Source: Lachnospiraceae bacterium G41 (GTDB lineage Bacteria > Bacillota > Clostridia > Lachnospirales > Lachnospiraceae). From it: a DNA stretch of 64,000 nt. Within the stretch, counting starts at the first letter, position 1. The number at the start of each line of letters is the position of its first letter. Where the stretch lies: positions 1 through 64,000 of the forward strand of contig FNEU01000002.1 in NCBI GenBank assembly GCA_900100245.1. Reading direction: 5' to 3'. Of the stretch, positions 45,401-54,581 are shown in pieces. The notes under the pieces are model-generated. The model saw only the letters and a program-made list of their open reading frames with translations. It had not been told where the DNA came from and ran no database searches. Position numbers and translations under genes: made by a program.

Positions 45401-46230
45401 AGAGCGTTTATATCTGCAAGAATAAGGTTGCTAAGCCTCACGTATTTATTCCCGTATTCCCCGGTACAAACTGCGAATACGATTCAACTAGAGCATTTGA
45501 GAGAGCAGGCGCTACCGTAACAACAAAGATATTCAGAAACCTTAATTCAGCAATGATTAAGGAAAGTGTGGATGAATACGTAAAAGAGATTAAGAACGCA
45601 CAGATCATCATGTTCCCCGGCGGATTCTCCGCAGGTGACGAACCCGACGGTTCTGCCAAGTTCTTCGCTACAGCTTTCCAGAATGAAGCAATCAAAGAAG
45701 CTGTAACAGATTTACTTGATAACAGAGACGGTCTTGCACTCGGTATCTGTAACGGTTTCCAGGCACTTATCAAACTCGGTCTTGTTCCTAACGGAAAGAT
45801 TACAGGCCAGGATGAAAATTCCGCTACACTTACATTCAATACAATCAACCGTCACATCTCCAAGATGGCTTATACAAAGGTTGTATCCAACAAGTCTCCT
45901 TGGCTTCAGTTAGCTGAGCTTGACGGAGTTTACACATCACCCGCATCACACGGTGAAGGAAGATTTGTAGCACCTAAAGACTTAATCGAGAAACTCTTTG
46001 CAAACGGCCAGGTTGCTACAAGATACTGTGACAATGACGGTAACGTATCCATGGATGAAGAATACAATATCAACGGTTCATTTGAAGCAATCGAAGGTAT
46101 CACTTCACCCGACGGCAGAGTACTCGGCAAGATGGCTCATGCAGAGCGTCGTGATAACGGTGTTGCAATCAACATTTACGGTGAGCAGGATCTTAAGATC
46201 TTCGAATCGGGTGTTAAGTACTTTAAGTAA
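42451..46230 (+). CDS. purL: Phosphoribosylformylglycinamidine synthase (PurL, long form)
   Basis: 1259 residues from the ATG with CGGAGGAAAA upstream; the frame extends 147 bases further into the repeat element, which is rejected. It has an N-terminal PurS-like domain, two AIRS-type halves (ETHNHPTEIEPFGGAATCLGG, GAGGVSVAIGELADG, GGKDSMSG) and a C-terminal glutaminase: VFPGTNCEYDS, GICNGFQ (Cys) and SHGEGRF (His/Glu region). It makes FGAM from FGAR, ATP and glutamine in purine synthesis. This is the fused form, like that of E. coli, rather than the separate PurS/Q/L of Bacillus. Confidence 0.95.
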   Translation: MSTVRRIYVEKKPDYAVKAKELFNDIKGYLGINSVTGVRYLIRYDVENISDEIFEKACKTVFSEPPVDNYYLEKFDTNPSDKIFSVEYLPGQYDQRADSAVQCVQFLNAEENPTIQTAITYVLEGSVSDDEFEKIKAYCINPVDSREAGIEKPETLQSVFATPADVSIFENFTTMPEDEFKKLYDSLGLAMTYKDFAFIREYFANDEKRNPTFTEIKVLDTYWSDHCRHTTFSTELENVKFLAGDYAGVLEDTYNEYLSTRKDVYGDNSKKYVCLMDLALMAMKKLKKDGKLEDMEKSDEINACSIVVPIDVEYEDGKVVNEEWLINFKNETHNHPTEIEPFGGAATCLGGAIRDPLSGRTYVYQAMRVTGAADPTVSVNETLKGKLSQKKLVRGAAAGYSSYGNQIGLATGLVKEIYHPNYVAKRMEIGAVMGAAPRRAVIRETSDPGDVIVLLGGRTGRDGCGGATGSSKVHTVQSIETCGAEVQKGNPPTERKIQRLFRREEVSALIKKCNDFGAGGVSVAIGELADGLRVNLDLVPKKYEGLDGTELSISESQERMAVVLDPKDLDQFLKYAEEENLEAIKVADVTEDPRLVLVWRGKEIVNIKREFLNTNGAHQATNVEVESPSKADNYFDKAANKKVEEALANNDIKTAVIESVADLNTCSQKGLVEMFDSSIGAGTVLMPYGGANQLTEIQTMVAKAPVMKGKSDAVTMMSYGFDPYLSSWSPYHGAIYAVTESMSKICAAGGDVNKIRFTFQEYFRRMSEVPSRWSQPFAALLGAFKAQMAFGLPSIGGKDSMSGTFQDIDVPPTLVSFAVDVAKNDEVITPEFKKAGNSLVIFRIPKDENSIPVFDKTLALYDEVSKLIKDKKIVSAYVTDAYGIVPAAAKMAFGNGLGVKIDVADVKSLFSNEMGSILCEMTEAINDEFATTIGNVTDKDIEINSVKVSLDDVLASYKKPLEKVFHSRVTEDYTKLDRPSYKAESVYICKNKVAKPHVFIPVFPGTNCEYDSTRAFERAGATVTTKIFRNLNSAMIKESVDEYVKEIKNAQIIMFPGGFSAGDEPDGSAKFFATAFQNEAIKEAVTDLLDNRDGLALGICNGFQALIKLGLVPNGKITGQDENSATLTFNTINRHISKMAYTKVVSNKSPWLQLAELDGVYTSPASHGEGRFVAPKDLIEKLFANGQVATRYCDNDGNVSMDEEYNINGSFEAIEGITSPDGRVLGKMAHAERRDNGVAINIYGEQDLKIFESGVKYFK

Positions 46231-46265
46231 TTAAACGTGTGTCTTTTAAAAGAACGGAGATTTTT

Positions 46266-46490
46266 ATGAAGAAAAATTTCAAATACTTTTTAATAAGTCT
46301 GCTTGTAAGCGCAAGCTTTATAATGCCTGTTACAGGCTGCAGCTGCAGCAATCCCGCAGAAGATGCCGCTGATACAATTGAAGGTATGGCTTCGCAGGAA
46401 GAAAAGGCGCAGGATGCACTTGATGCGTTTAATGCCGATGCTGATGCTAAGGGTGCCGAAGCAGACGCAATATTTGAAATGGTTGAATAA
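46266..46490 (+). CDS. Very small lipoprotein, 74 aa
   Basis: 74 residues. MKKNFKYFLISLLVSASF and a VTGC lipobox, then a mature part of about 50 residues that is Ala/Asp/Glu-rich and helical (QDALDAFNADADAKGAEADA). AACGGAG precedes the ATG. It sits 35 bases after purL and 11 before hisC, an odd setting for an envelope protein. No family was recognised. Confidence 0.7.
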   Translation: MKKNFKYFLISLLVSASFIMPVTGCSCSNPAEDAADTIEGMASQEEKAQDALDAFNADADAKGAEADAIFEMVE

Positions 46491-46501
46491 CGGAGAAACA
46501 A

Positions 46502-47560
46502 ATGAACTGGAGAGAATACGTAAGAAACGTTACCCCGTATATTCCGGGAGAACAGCCCAAGATTGAAAATCTTATCAAACTTAATACAAACGAAAATCCT
46601 TATCCTCCTTCGGGCGTTGTAAAGGATGAGTTAAAAAAACTGGCAGAGGATTATGACTGCTTAAGAAGATATCCAAAGCCCAACTGTGATGCTCTTGAGG
46701 AAGCATTAAGCGAATACATGGGACTTCCCAGAGAGCAGATATTCACGGGTGTAGGATCTGATGATGTAATCTGCACATTGTTTTTGACATTTTTCCATTC
46801 AAAATTACCCGTACTTTTTGCGGATATCACTTATTCCTTTTATGAGGTATGGGCTGAGTTTGCGGGATTTCCCAAGGAACTTATTCCCGTAAAAGAAGAT
46901 CTTTCAATCGACATTAACGATTACAGAAAAGAGAACGGCGGAATAGTAATCGCCAATCCCAACGCACCGACAGGTAAGGCTCTGCCTTTAAGTCAGATTG
47001 AAGAAGTGCTTAAATTCAACAGGGATTCGATTGTTATAGTTGATGAAGCATATGTTGATTTCGGCGCAGAATCGGCTGTATCTCTGATAAACAAGTACGA
47101 TAATTTAATCGTAACTCAGACCTATTCCAAATCAAGAAATCTTGCAGGTCTTCGTATAGGTATGGCATTTGCATCCGCAGAGCTTATTGCAAAGGTTAAA
47201 GCAATTAAGTTTTCAATTAACTCCTATACAATGAATGAGCCTTCATTAAGACTTGCATCTGCGGTTTTAAAGGATGAAAAATATTTCAGAGAATGCTGCG
47301 ACAAGGTTATTAAAACAAGAGAGTGGAGTGTAGAAGAGTTTAAAAAATTAGGTTTTTCATTCCCTGAAAGCAGCGCAAACTTTGTATTTGTTACACACCC
47401 TAAGGTTAACGCAAACGATATCTACAAAGCTTTAAGAGAAAAAGGAATACTGGTTCGTCATTTCAGTATTCCCAGAATAGACAATTATCTTCGTATTTCA
47501 ATCGGAACAGACGAAGAAATGAAGGCTTTGTTTGAAGCACTAAAAGAGATAGTAAAATAA
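46502..47560 (+). CDS. hisC: Histidinol-phosphate aminotransferase
   Basis: 352 residues, PLP fold type I. LNTNENPYPPS, NPNAPTGKALP, DEAYVDFG and TYSKSRNLAGLRIG (PLP Lys about 209) fit HisC. It converts imidazole acetol phosphate with glutamate to histidinol phosphate. It is far from hisH-hisF in this window. GGAGAAAC precedes the ATG. A 31-bp repeat follows 4 bases after the stop. Confidence 0.9.
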   Translation: MNWREYVRNVTPYIPGEQPKIENLIKLNTNENPYPPSGVVKDELKKLAEDYDCLRRYPKPNCDALEEALSEYMGLPREQIFTGVGSDDVICTLFLTFFHSKLPVLFADITYSFYEVWAEFAGFPKELIPVKEDLSIDINDYRKENGGIVIANPNAPTGKALPLSQIEEVLKFNRDSIVIVDEAYVDFGAESAVSLINKYDNLIVTQTYSKSRNLAGLRIGMAFASAELIAKVKAIKFSINSYTMNEPSLRLASAVLKDEKYFRECCDKVIKTREWSVEEFKKLGFSFPESSANFVFVTHPKVNANDIYKALREKGILVRHFSIPRIDNYLRISIGTDEEMKALFEALKEIVK

Positions 47561-47564
47561 AGCG

Positions 47565-47595
47565 GTGCCCGGCTCGCAAAGCGTTCCCGGCTCCG
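47565..47595 (+). repeat. 31-bp dispersed repeat, copy 4 of 4
   Basis: GTGCCCGGCT, core CGCAAAGC, GTTCCCGGCTCCG. It lies between hisC and the small exporter gene. Confidence 0.8.
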
Positions 47596-47632
47596 AAAAT
47601 AACGAAAGGATTTCGCATCACGCGAGCTAATT

Positions 47633-48151
47633 ATGACAGCACTTAGAGACGCACTCGTACAAACATTACTTGACCATCATATCGCACCCGTTTGGATCTG
47701 CTTTATAGTCAGCATGATTCCTCTTATAGAACTTCGTGGCGGTCTTATTGTTTCAAGTATACTTAACGTTCCGCTTTGGAAAGCAATCGCTTTTTGTATC
47801 GGCGGAAACATTATTCCCATCCCCTTTATTCTTCTTTTTATCAAAAGAGTTTTAAAGTTGATGAAGAAAATGCATTTTCTTAAAATCGACAAATTCGCCG
47901 AATGGCTTGAAAACAGAGCAAACAAGAAGAGCGATGCGCTTAAGAAAGGCGAGTTCTTGGGACTCATGCTTTTCGTTGGAATACCTCTTCCCGGAACCGG
48001 TGCATGGATGGGTTCCCTCATGGCTGCACTCTTTGACGTAAAGCTTTGGAAGGCAGTAGTGGCAGAGCTTTGCGGACTTATTCTTGCAACGATTATTATG
48101 TCGCTTCTTTCATACGGCGCACTTGGATCGATATTCCATTTTTTAGGATAG
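47633..48151 (+). CDS. Small multidrug export-type membrane protein (COG2426)
   Basis: 172 residues with about four membrane helices. The family motif IPLIELRGGLIVSS followed by NIIPIPFILLFIKRVL, and the later GIPLPGTGAWMGSLMAA, match COG2426. Function and substrate are not proven for the family. The nearest purine-rich site is weak. It ends one base before the methyltransferase start. Confidence 0.8.
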   Translation: MTALRDALVQTLLDHHIAPVWICFIVSMIPLIELRGGLIVSSILNVPLWKAIAFCIGGNIIPIPFILLFIKRVLKLMKKMHFLKIDKFAEWLENRANKKSDALKKGEFLGLMLFVGIPLPGTGAWMGSLMAALFDVKLWKAVVAELCGLILATIIMSLLSYGALGSIFHFLG

Positions 48152-48152
48152 T

Positions 48153-48947
48153 ATGAACGCATATACAGAATTTTCAAAAATATATGACGAATTAATGGAA
48201 GATGTTCCCTACGATGACTGGTTTGAATTCGTCAAAAAAACACTTTACGATACCGGAATAAACGGCGGTATCATCTGTGAATTAGGCTCCGGAACGGGCA
48301 ATTTTACGATGAAATTCGCCGAGGTCGGATTTGACATGATCGGAATTGACAATTCCATAGAAATGTTAAATGTTGCTCTTGGCAAGAAGAATTCGCACGT
48401 GGCAAAGCTTAACAATCCTTTTGACAAGGTGTCCGATATATTGTACTTAAATCAGGACATGAGAGAGTTTGAACTCTACGGAACCGTAGCCGCAATCGTG
48501 AGTGTATTTGACTCAATCAATTATGTGTTAACGGACGAAGACATTATTCAGACCTTTTCGCTTGTAAACAATTATCTTGACCCTGCCGGACTTTTTATAT
48601 TTGATTTTAATACAGTGTACAAGTATAAAAACGTTGTCAGCGATTCAACGATAGCCGAAAGCGGCGAGGACGCATCTTTTATATGGTCTAACTGCTTCGA
48701 CGAAGAGAGCAATATCAACGAATACGAAATGACCTTCTTCGTACCCGTAGAAATCGAGGGCGAAGAGAATTTATACAGAAGATTTGACGAATATCATTAC
48801 CAGAGAGGCTATACTCTCGATGAGATAAAAACGTTTTTAAAAGAAGCGGGCTTAATCTTCGTCGACGCATTCGACGCCGAAGGATTTACCCCCGTAAAAG
48901 AAACGTCCGAGAGAATATTCGTCGTTGCAAAAGAATCGGGAAAGTAA
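48153..48947 (+). CDS. Class I SAM-dependent methyltransferase
   Basis: 264 residues. Motif I CELGSGTGNFTMKFAE and the acidic loop GIDNSIEML define the SAM site; VSVFDSINYV is motif IV. The C-terminal YHYQRGYTLDEIKTFLKEAGL cap is typical of the group that precedes hslO in many Clostridia. The substrate is unknown. It lies 9 bases before hslO, so co-expression is expected. Confidence 0.85.
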   Translation: MNAYTEFSKIYDELMEDVPYDDWFEFVKKTLYDTGINGGIICELGSGTGNFTMKFAEVGFDMIGIDNSIEMLNVALGKKNSHVAKLNNPFDKVSDILYLNQDMREFELYGTVAAIVSVFDSINYVLTDEDIIQTFSLVNNYLDPAGLFIFDFNTVYKYKNVVSDSTIAESGEDASFIWSNCFDEESNINEYEMTFFVPVEIEGEENLYRRFDEYHYQRGYTLDEIKTFLKEAGLIFVDAFDAEGFTPVKETSERIFVVAKESGK

Positions 48948-48956
48948 GGAAATATA

Positions 48957-49832
48957 ATGGATATAATCGTAAGAGCCACCGCAGCCGATGCGCAGATACG
49001 AGTTTTCACTGCATATACAAAAGACATGGTAGAAGAAGCCAGGAAAAGACACAACACTTCACCTGTTTGTACCGCAGCACTCGGAAGACTGATGACGGCG
49101 GCATCGATGATGGGCTCAATGTTAAAAAGCGATAAAGATATACTGACACTTAAAATCGAATCGGACGGACCGATTGAAGGCATTACGGTAACGGCTGATT
49201 CCAAAGGATTTGTCAAAGGTTATGTCGGAAATCCGAATGTGATTTTACCTGCGAATAAAGTCGGAAAACTGGATGTTGCAGGTGCAGTCGGTGTAGGTTT
49301 CCTTGACGTTATAAAAGACCTTGGTCTTAAAGAGCCTTATGCAGGCCAGACTGAACTTCAGACAGGAGAAATCGCCGAAGATTTGACTTTTTATTTTGCA
49401 AGCTCCGAGCAGATTCCTTCGAGCGTGGGACTGGGTGTCCTCATGAACAGGGATAATACCGTAAAACAGGCAGGCGGATTTATACTTCAGTTAATGCCCG
49501 GTGTGTCTGAAGAGACGATAGAAAAAGTTGAAAAGAATCTTTCAAATATTTCTTCGGTTACGACTCTTTTAGACGAAGGAAAGGGACCTAAGGAAATACT
49601 TGAGATTTTATGCGAAGGCCTGGAACCTAAAATCATTGATATAATTCCTGTCGGATTTAAGTGTAACTGTTCCAAAGACAGAGTATCAAAGGCACTTATA
49701 AGTGTCGGCAAAGAAGAACTTTCTAAAATAGTCGAAGAGGAAGATTCAATCAATCTTCACTGTGACTTCTGCAATACCGATTACAAGTTCACAAAGGATG
49801 AACTCGTGGAATTGCTTAAGTACGCAAAATAG
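48957..49832 (+). CDS. hslO: Redox-regulated chaperone Hsp33
   Basis: 291 residues. The N-terminal Hsp33 fold (MDIIVRATAADAQIRVFTA, SMLKSDKDILTLKIESDGP) is followed by a C-terminal zinc switch: CNCSKDR and CDFCNTDY give four Cys in the CxC...CxxC pattern. It becomes an active holdase upon oxidation. AAGGAAATATA precedes the ATG. Confidence 0.95.
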   Translation: MDIIVRATAADAQIRVFTAYTKDMVEEARKRHNTSPVCTAALGRLMTAASMMGSMLKSDKDILTLKIESDGPIEGITVTADSKGFVKGYVGNPNVILPANKVGKLDVAGAVGVGFLDVIKDLGLKEPYAGQTELQTGEIAEDLTFYFASSEQIPSSVGLGVLMNRDNTVKQAGGFILQLMPGVSEETIEKVEKNLSNISSVTTLLDEGKGPKEILEILCEGLEPKIIDIIPVGFKCNCSKDRVSKALISVGKEELSKIVEEEDSINLHCDFCNTDYKFTKDELVELLKYAK

Positions 49833-49893
49833 AAACGGTTTAAGACTGTAATGTATTGTTTTGGGGAAATTGAATATTAAAGAGGTTATGAAA

Positions 49894-51042
49894 ATGACAC
49901 AAGCAGAAACAGCCTTAAAACTTCATGAAGAGTGGCAGGGCAAACTCGAAACCAAAAGCAAAGTAGAAGTAAAAACAAAGGAAGCACTTGCACTTGCATA
50001 CACTCCCGGTGTAGCAGAACCCTGCAAGGTAATTGCAAAGGATAAGGAAGAAGCCTACAGATATACGGGCAAAGCCAATACCGTAGCTGTTATTTCCGAC
50101 GGTTCCGCAGTTTTGGGACTTGGTAATATCGGTGCGAGCGCAGGCATTCCCGTTATGGAAGGAAAGGCAGTGCTTTTCAAAGAGTTCGGCGGTGTAAATG
50201 CCGTTCCTCTTTGCATAGATACACAGGATACCGAAGAGATAATCAAAACGGTTACTTATCTTGCTCCTAACTTCGGCGGTATTAATCTCGAGGATATTTC
50301 TGCTCCGAGATGTTTTGAGATAGAAGAGAGACTTAAAGCAACGCTTGATATACCTGTTTTCCATGACGATCAGCATGGTACAGCTATCGTAGTGCTTGCA
50401 GGACTTATCAATGCCCTTAAGGTAACAGGCAAGGATAAAGAAAGCTGCAAAGTGGTTGTAAACGGCGCAGGAAGCGCAGGTGTTGCAATCACCAAACTTC
50501 TTTTAAGATATGGATTTAAAAACGTAACAATGTGTGATAAATTGGGTATCATCTCCAAGGATTATCCTAACCTTAACTGGATGCAGGAGAAGATGGCTGA
50601 AGTTACAAACCTTGAAGGAGCAAACGGTACTCTCGCAGATGCTTTAAAGGGTGCGGATGTTTTCGTAGGCGTCAGTGCTCCGAACATTGTCACCGCAGAG
50701 ATGGTTTCCTCAATGAACAAGGATGCAATCATTTTTGCAATGGCAAATCCCGTTCCCGAAATAATGCCCGATGTGGCAAAGGCTGCGGGAGCAAAGGTAG
50801 TTGGCACCGGAAGATCCGATTTTCCCAATCAGGTTAACAATGTTATTGCTTTCCCGGGTATTTTTAAGGGTGCGCTTGAAGGCAGGGCAAAACAGATAAC
50901 AGAGGAAATGAAACTTGCTGCTGCAACAGCTATTGCAAGTCTTATACCCGAGGATGAATTAAACGAAGACAATATTATCGTTCCGCCTTTCCATCCTACA
51001 GTTGCAAGTGTGGTATGTGAGGCAGTAAAGAACAATATTTAA
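49894..51042 (+). CDS. NAD(P)-dependent malic enzyme
   Basis: 382 residues from the ATG 8 bases after AGAGG; alternatives at 49861 and 49888 are too close to or ahead of that site. [47 protein letters not shown] and FHDDQHGTA (metal/malate site), then [14 protein letters not shown] (NAD(P) site). It is the short bacterial form without a phosphotransacetylase domain. It converts malate to pyruvate and CO2. Confidence 0.94.
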   Translation: MTQAETALKLHEEWQGKLETKSKVEVKTKEALALAYTPGVAEPCKVIAKDKEEAYRYTGKANTVAVISDGSAVLGLGNIGASAGIPVMEGKAVLFKEFGGVNAVPLCIDTQDTEEIIKTVTYLAPNFGGINLEDISAPRCFEIEERLKATLDIPVFHDDQHGTAIVVLAGLINALKVTGKDKESCKVVVNGAGSAGVAITKLLLRYGFKNVTMCDKLGIISKDYPNLNWMQEKMAEVTNLEGANGTLADALKGADVFVGVSAPNIVTAEMVSSMNKDAIIFAMANPVPEIMPDVAKAAGAKVVGTGRSDFPNQVNNVIAFPGIFKGALEGRAKQITEEMKLAAATAIASLIPEDELNEDNIIVPPFHPTVASVVCEAVKNNI

Positions 51043-51055
51043 TGCAGGGGATTAT

Positions 51056-51571
51056 ATGAATTACAATTCCGACACATTATACAAATTGATGATTTTGTAT
51101 ATGTTAAAATCGGCGGCAGAACCTTTGACTTTAATACAGATATCAACGTTTTTCGTCGAAAAGGAATACACGGATTTTCTGAAGATTCAGGGGCATGTAA
51201 AAGCTCTCGAAGACCAGAATTTCCTGGCCGTCAAAGAAAACCACAACAAAACACTTATCTCCATTACCGAAGAGGGAATGGAGTCTCTTCAGTATTTTTT
51301 AGGAGATATAAGTTCCGAGATTAAATGCGACATTCAGGAGTATCTGAAGGTTAATTCCACGGAGCTTAGAAGAGAAGCATCCATCGTATCGGATTATTAC
51401 AAGAATCAGTACGGCGAGTACGAAGCGATTCTCTGGGCAAAAGACAGGGATACCGAGCTTTGTACGATTAAGATGACTGTTCCGAGCGAAAAAATGGCTG
51501 CCGCAATCTGCGATAACTGGCAGGAAAAAAATCAGGAGATTTATCAGTTCTTAACTGAGAATCTTTTCTAA
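51056..51571 (+). CDS. DUF4364 family protein, winged-helix-like
   Basis: 171 residues. The N-terminus (YKLMILYMLKSAAEPLTLIQISTFF) and the following strand-turn (LISITEEGMESLQYF) look like a winged-helix domain, and the rest matches DUF4364, a family frequent in Clostridia. A transcriptional role is inferred. GGGGATT lies before the ATG, 13 bases after the malic-enzyme gene. Confidence 0.75.
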   Translation: MNYNSDTLYKLMILYMLKSAAEPLTLIQISTFFVEKEYTDFLKIQGHVKALEDQNFLAVKENHNKTLISITEEGMESLQYFLGDISSEIKCDIQEYLKVNSTELRREASIVSDYYKNQYGEYEAILWAKDRDTELCTIKMTVPSEKMAAAICDNWQEKNQEIYQFLTENLF

Positions 51572-51596
51572 AATAAATTATGGACGGGGAATAAAA

Positions 51597-52925
51597 ATGG
51601 CCGACAGGAGAAGAAAAAGAAGAAAGAAAAAATCCAATTCCATATACAAGGTTGTAGCCGTAGCGGTCGGAGTCTGCATGGTTGCGTTAATTGGACTTAT
51701 TGCTGCTTATTTTATAAGCAATATTGATTTCAATTTTAACGTCAAGACACCCGGTACGATTGCCGAAGTAAAAGTACTTCCGACATACGAATCTGCAGTT
51801 ACACCTACAGAATGGGCGGAACTTGAAAAGAATGTGCCTGTGGAGATAAGCCAAAATCTTCAGATAATGATGGTCGGCGATATGCTAATGCATTTGAATG
51901 TTACGCAGTCCGGATTTAAGGATGACGGTACAAAAAATTACGACCATCTGTTTGAGAGAATTTTACCCGATATTCAGGCGGCTGATATAAGAATCGTCAA
52001 CGAAGAGATAGTATTTGCCGGCGAAGATATGGGCTTTTCAGGTTATCCTATGTTTAATACAGCAGAGGAAGTAGGCGATGCAGAAGCCAAGGCAGGCTTT
52101 AACGTAATTCTTCATGCTACCAACCATACAATGGATAAATGGAAACAGGGTCTAATGAACACCATCAATTTCTGGAAGAAATATCCGGATATTATGGTTC
52201 TCGGCGTAAATGAAACCAAAGAGCAGCAGGACGAAATTACCGTTTTTGAAAAGAACGGAATGAAGATTGCGCTTCTTAACTATACATACGGACTTAACGG
52301 AATGCCTCAGCCCGACGATATGCCTTTTGCGGTTAATTTAATTGATGCCGATTTAATGGACAGGAATATCAAAAAGGCACATGAAGTGGCAGATTTCGTA
52401 GTCGTATTAATCCACTGGGGCAACGAGTATCAGACGTTTGCATCAAACGATCAGAAATATTGGTGCAACTGGTTTCTTGAAAGAGACGTAGATTTGATAA
52501 TCGGTGCACATCCTCATGTTATTCAGCCCATCGAATGGTATACAGACCCTAACGACGGTGATGAAATGCTTGTTTACTATTCGCTCGGCAATTACGTTAC
52601 AGGTACCAGAGCAGTCAGAAACGGTGTATACGAACAGGCTGTAGGAGGTATGGCAAAGGTTGAACTTACTAAGAACGCCCAGGGTGAAGTCGTTATTTCA
52701 AGATACGGCGTGGAACCTTTGGTTGCCAACATCGGCAAGGGCGGATACCAGAGTATTTACACATGTCCTTTAAGTGAATATACTGAAGAGGAAAGGAAGA
52801 ACACCATTCTTGCTTCAAACGATCCCACTTTTACGATAGAAAACTGCGAAAATCTCTGTGAAAAAGTGTGGGGAGATTTGTATAACAAAGGCGAGAGGGA
52901 AACCTGGATAACAAAAGAGTATTAG
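51597..52925 (+). CDS. CapA family protein
   Basis: 442 residues. A basic start (RRRKRRKKKSN) and one membrane helix (about 20-42) form an anchor. The extracytoplasmic CapA domain contains MMVGDMLMHLNVT, NEEIVFAG, HATNHTMDKW, HWGNEY and IGAHPHVIQPIEWY, the metallophosphoesterase-like core. Family members take part in poly-gamma-glutamate or capsule export; here no other cap genes are adjacent. GGGGAAT precedes the ATG. Confidence 0.88.
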   Translation: MADRRRKRRKKKSNSIYKVVAVAVGVCMVALIGLIAAYFISNIDFNFNVKTPGTIAEVKVLPTYESAVTPTEWAELEKNVPVEISQNLQIMMVGDMLMHLNVTQSGFKDDGTKNYDHLFERILPDIQAADIRIVNEEIVFAGEDMGFSGYPMFNTAEEVGDAEAKAGFNVILHATNHTMDKWKQGLMNTINFWKKYPDIMVLGVNETKEQQDEITVFEKNGMKIALLNYTYGLNGMPQPDDMPFAVNLIDADLMDRNIKKAHEVADFVVVLIHWGNEYQTFASNDQKYWCNWFLERDVDLIIGAHPHVIQPIEWYTDPNDGDEMLVYYSLGNYVTGTRAVRNGVYEQAVGGMAKVELTKNAQGEVVISRYGVEPLVANIGKGGYQSIYTCPLSEYTEEERKNTILASNDPTFTIENCENLCEKVWGDLYNKGERETWITKEY

Positions 52926-52937
52926 GAGGGTAAAAAA

Positions 52938-53504
52938 ATGAGTGGTGAGAAAAAATCATCAAGGTCACCGTATTTACTGATTTCCGCAATAGTTTTTATT
53001 GCACTCGGAATTGCAGTAATCTGGTTCAGAGCTCCCATTGCAGGTATGGTAAACAATATCTTCAAATGGGTTGCGGCAGGAATTCTCGGCGTATTTGCGA
53101 TAGTTAATATTATCGCATTTGCCAAGAATACCAAAGAGAAGATAAAAGAGCTTATTATCGGCGCACTCGCTTTAATTGCAGCGATAATTCTTCTTATCTC
53201 GGATGTTGCTTTTAAGATTGAAAACCTTTTGCTTATCGTAGTAGGCGTAATGTTTGGTTTATACTTAATCGTTGAAGGTTTTTACAAACTTAAAGCCGCA
53301 TTTGCAAGCAAAAAGAAATCAACCAAGGCCTGGTTTGTTCCTTTGATTCTCGGCCTTTTAAGCATAGTATTCGGTGTAGGACTTATTTATCTTGCAATTC
53401 TTGCAAAGATTAGCACGGTTGTATTCGTGGTTATCTTCGGTGCGATTTTGATTTACGCCGGAATTCAGAATATCGTAAATATGTTTTTTAATACAAATGA
53501 TTAA
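52938..53504 (+). CDS. DUF308/HdeD-like membrane protein
   Basis: 188 residues with six membrane helices in three repeated pairs, the DUF308 pattern. GGAGGG precedes the ATG 12 bases after the CapA gene, so the two are co-transcribed. Function unknown; HdeD of E. coli is linked to acid resistance. No terminator was seen before the thiamine leader. Confidence 0.75.
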   Translation: MSGEKKSSRSPYLLISAIVFIALGIAVIWFRAPIAGMVNNIFKWVAAGILGVFAIVNIIAFAKNTKEKIKELIIGALALIAAIILLISDVAFKIENLLLIVVGVMFGLYLIVEGFYKLKAAFASKKKSTKAWFVPLILGLLSIVFGVGLIYLAILAKISTVVFVVIFGAILIYAGIQNIVNMFFNTND

Positions 53505-53512
53505 AATATCAC

Positions 53513-53541
53513 TTGAAAAATAAATGAAACAGTGATAAATT
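53513..53541 (+). promoter_or_regulatory. Promoter of the thiamine operon
   Basis: TTGAAA, 17-bp spacer, TAAATT, just before the TPP riboswitch. Confidence 0.6.
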
Positions 53542-53550
53542 AACTGATGA

Positions 53551-53637
53551 CAACAGGGGAGCTTGTGAAGGCAGGCTGAGAACGAGAGATACAGCTCGGA
53601 CCCATAACCTGATTTGGATAATGCCAACGTAGGGATA
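53551..53637 (+). promoter_or_regulatory. TPP riboswitch (THI element)
   Basis: AGGGGAGC, GGCTGAGA, GACCC, AACCTGATTTGGATAATGCC and the closing AGGGATA form the conserved thiamine-pyrophosphate aptamer. A terminator follows at 53663, so ligand binding should stop transcription of the thiM operon. Confidence 0.95.
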
Positions 53638-53662
53638 GAGATTGCTTGAATGTGTTTATTAT

Positions 53663-53702
53663 AAGCAGATGTATCAAGAAGTTGGTATATCTGCTTTTTT
53701 AA
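53663..53702 (+). terminator. Expression-platform terminator of the TPP riboswitch
   Basis: AAGCAGATGTA pairs with TATATCTGCTT around a loop, then a T run, 58 bases before thiM. Confidence 0.85.
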
Positions 53703-53759
53703 TTCCGGCATTTAAAAGCAGATAGACCCAGACAAAAAAATTACAAAGGAGCTTTTATT

Positions 53760-54581
53760 ATGTTAGGAAACTGTTTGGAAAATGTACGTAAAAATGTACC
53801 TCTGGTACACAATATCACCAATTATGTGACGGTAAACGACGTTGCGAATGTACTGCTTGCATGCGGCGGAAGCCCGATTATGTCGGATGAGCCTTTAGAT
53901 GTGGAGGATATTACTTCCATCTGCGGAGGTTTAAACATCAATATCGGAACGCTTAATCAAAGCAGCATTAAAGGAATGTTTCTTGCCGGCAAAAAGGCAA
54001 ACGAACTTAATCACCCGGTGCTTTTGGATCCCGTAGGCGCAGGCGCTTCAAAACTTAGAACTGATACGGCCGTTAATCTGATAAAAGAAATAAAATTTAC
54101 GGTTATAAGAGGAAATATTTCCGAGATAAAAACTCTGGCTTTGGGAAGCGGAACAACCAAGGGTGTTGACGCGGATGTAGCCGATGCGGTAACAGAGGAA
54201 AATCTCGATTCGGCCGTAAAATTCGTAAAAGAATTTGCAAAAAAGAGCGGTACAATCGTTGCAATTACGGGTGCCATCGATCTTGTAAGCGATGCAGATA
54301 AGTGCTACGTAATAAGAAACGGACGCCCCGAAATGGGTAAGATAACAGGAACAGGATGTCAGCTTTCAGGCCTTATGACGGCTTACTTAGTTGCCAATCC
54401 CGACAATCTTTTGGAGGCGGCAGCAGCATCTGTCTGTGTGATGGGACTCGCAGGAGAAACAGGATGGAAGAACATGAAGAGTGAAGACGGTAATTCTACA
54501 TACAGAAACCGCATTATCGATGCAATTTACAATATGGATGCTGACACTCTAAATAAGGGGGCCAAATATGAAGTGCGATAA
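53760..54581 (+). CDS. thiM: Hydroxyethylthiazole kinase
   Basis: 273 residues, a ribokinase-like fold. PLVHNITNYVTVNDVANVLLACGGSPIM is the opening signature and GTGCQLSGLMTAYL the catalytic anion hole. It phosphorylates salvaged thiazole. AAAGGAG precedes the ATG. It overlaps thiE by 14 bases. Controlled by the TPP riboswitch. Confidence 0.96.
   Translation: MLGNCLENVRKNVPLVHNITNYVTVNDVANVLLACGGSPIMSDEPLDVEDITSICGGLNINIGTLNQSSIKGMFLAGKKANELNHPVLLDPVGAGASKLRTDTAVNLIKEIKFTVIRGNISEIKTLALGSGTTKGVDADVADAVTEENLDSAVKFVKEFAKKSGTIVAITGAIDLVSDADKCYVIRNGRPEMGKITGTGCQLSGLMTAYLVANPDNLLEAAAASVCVMGLAGETGWKNMKSEDGNSTYRNRIIDAIYNMDADTLNKGAKYEVR

Noticed and set aside
45438-45848. Open frame of 136 codons on the minus strand within purL
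   Set aside because: Antisense shadow of a strongly conserved gene; Ser/Leu-rich composition typical of reverse reading, no ribosome site and no known family.
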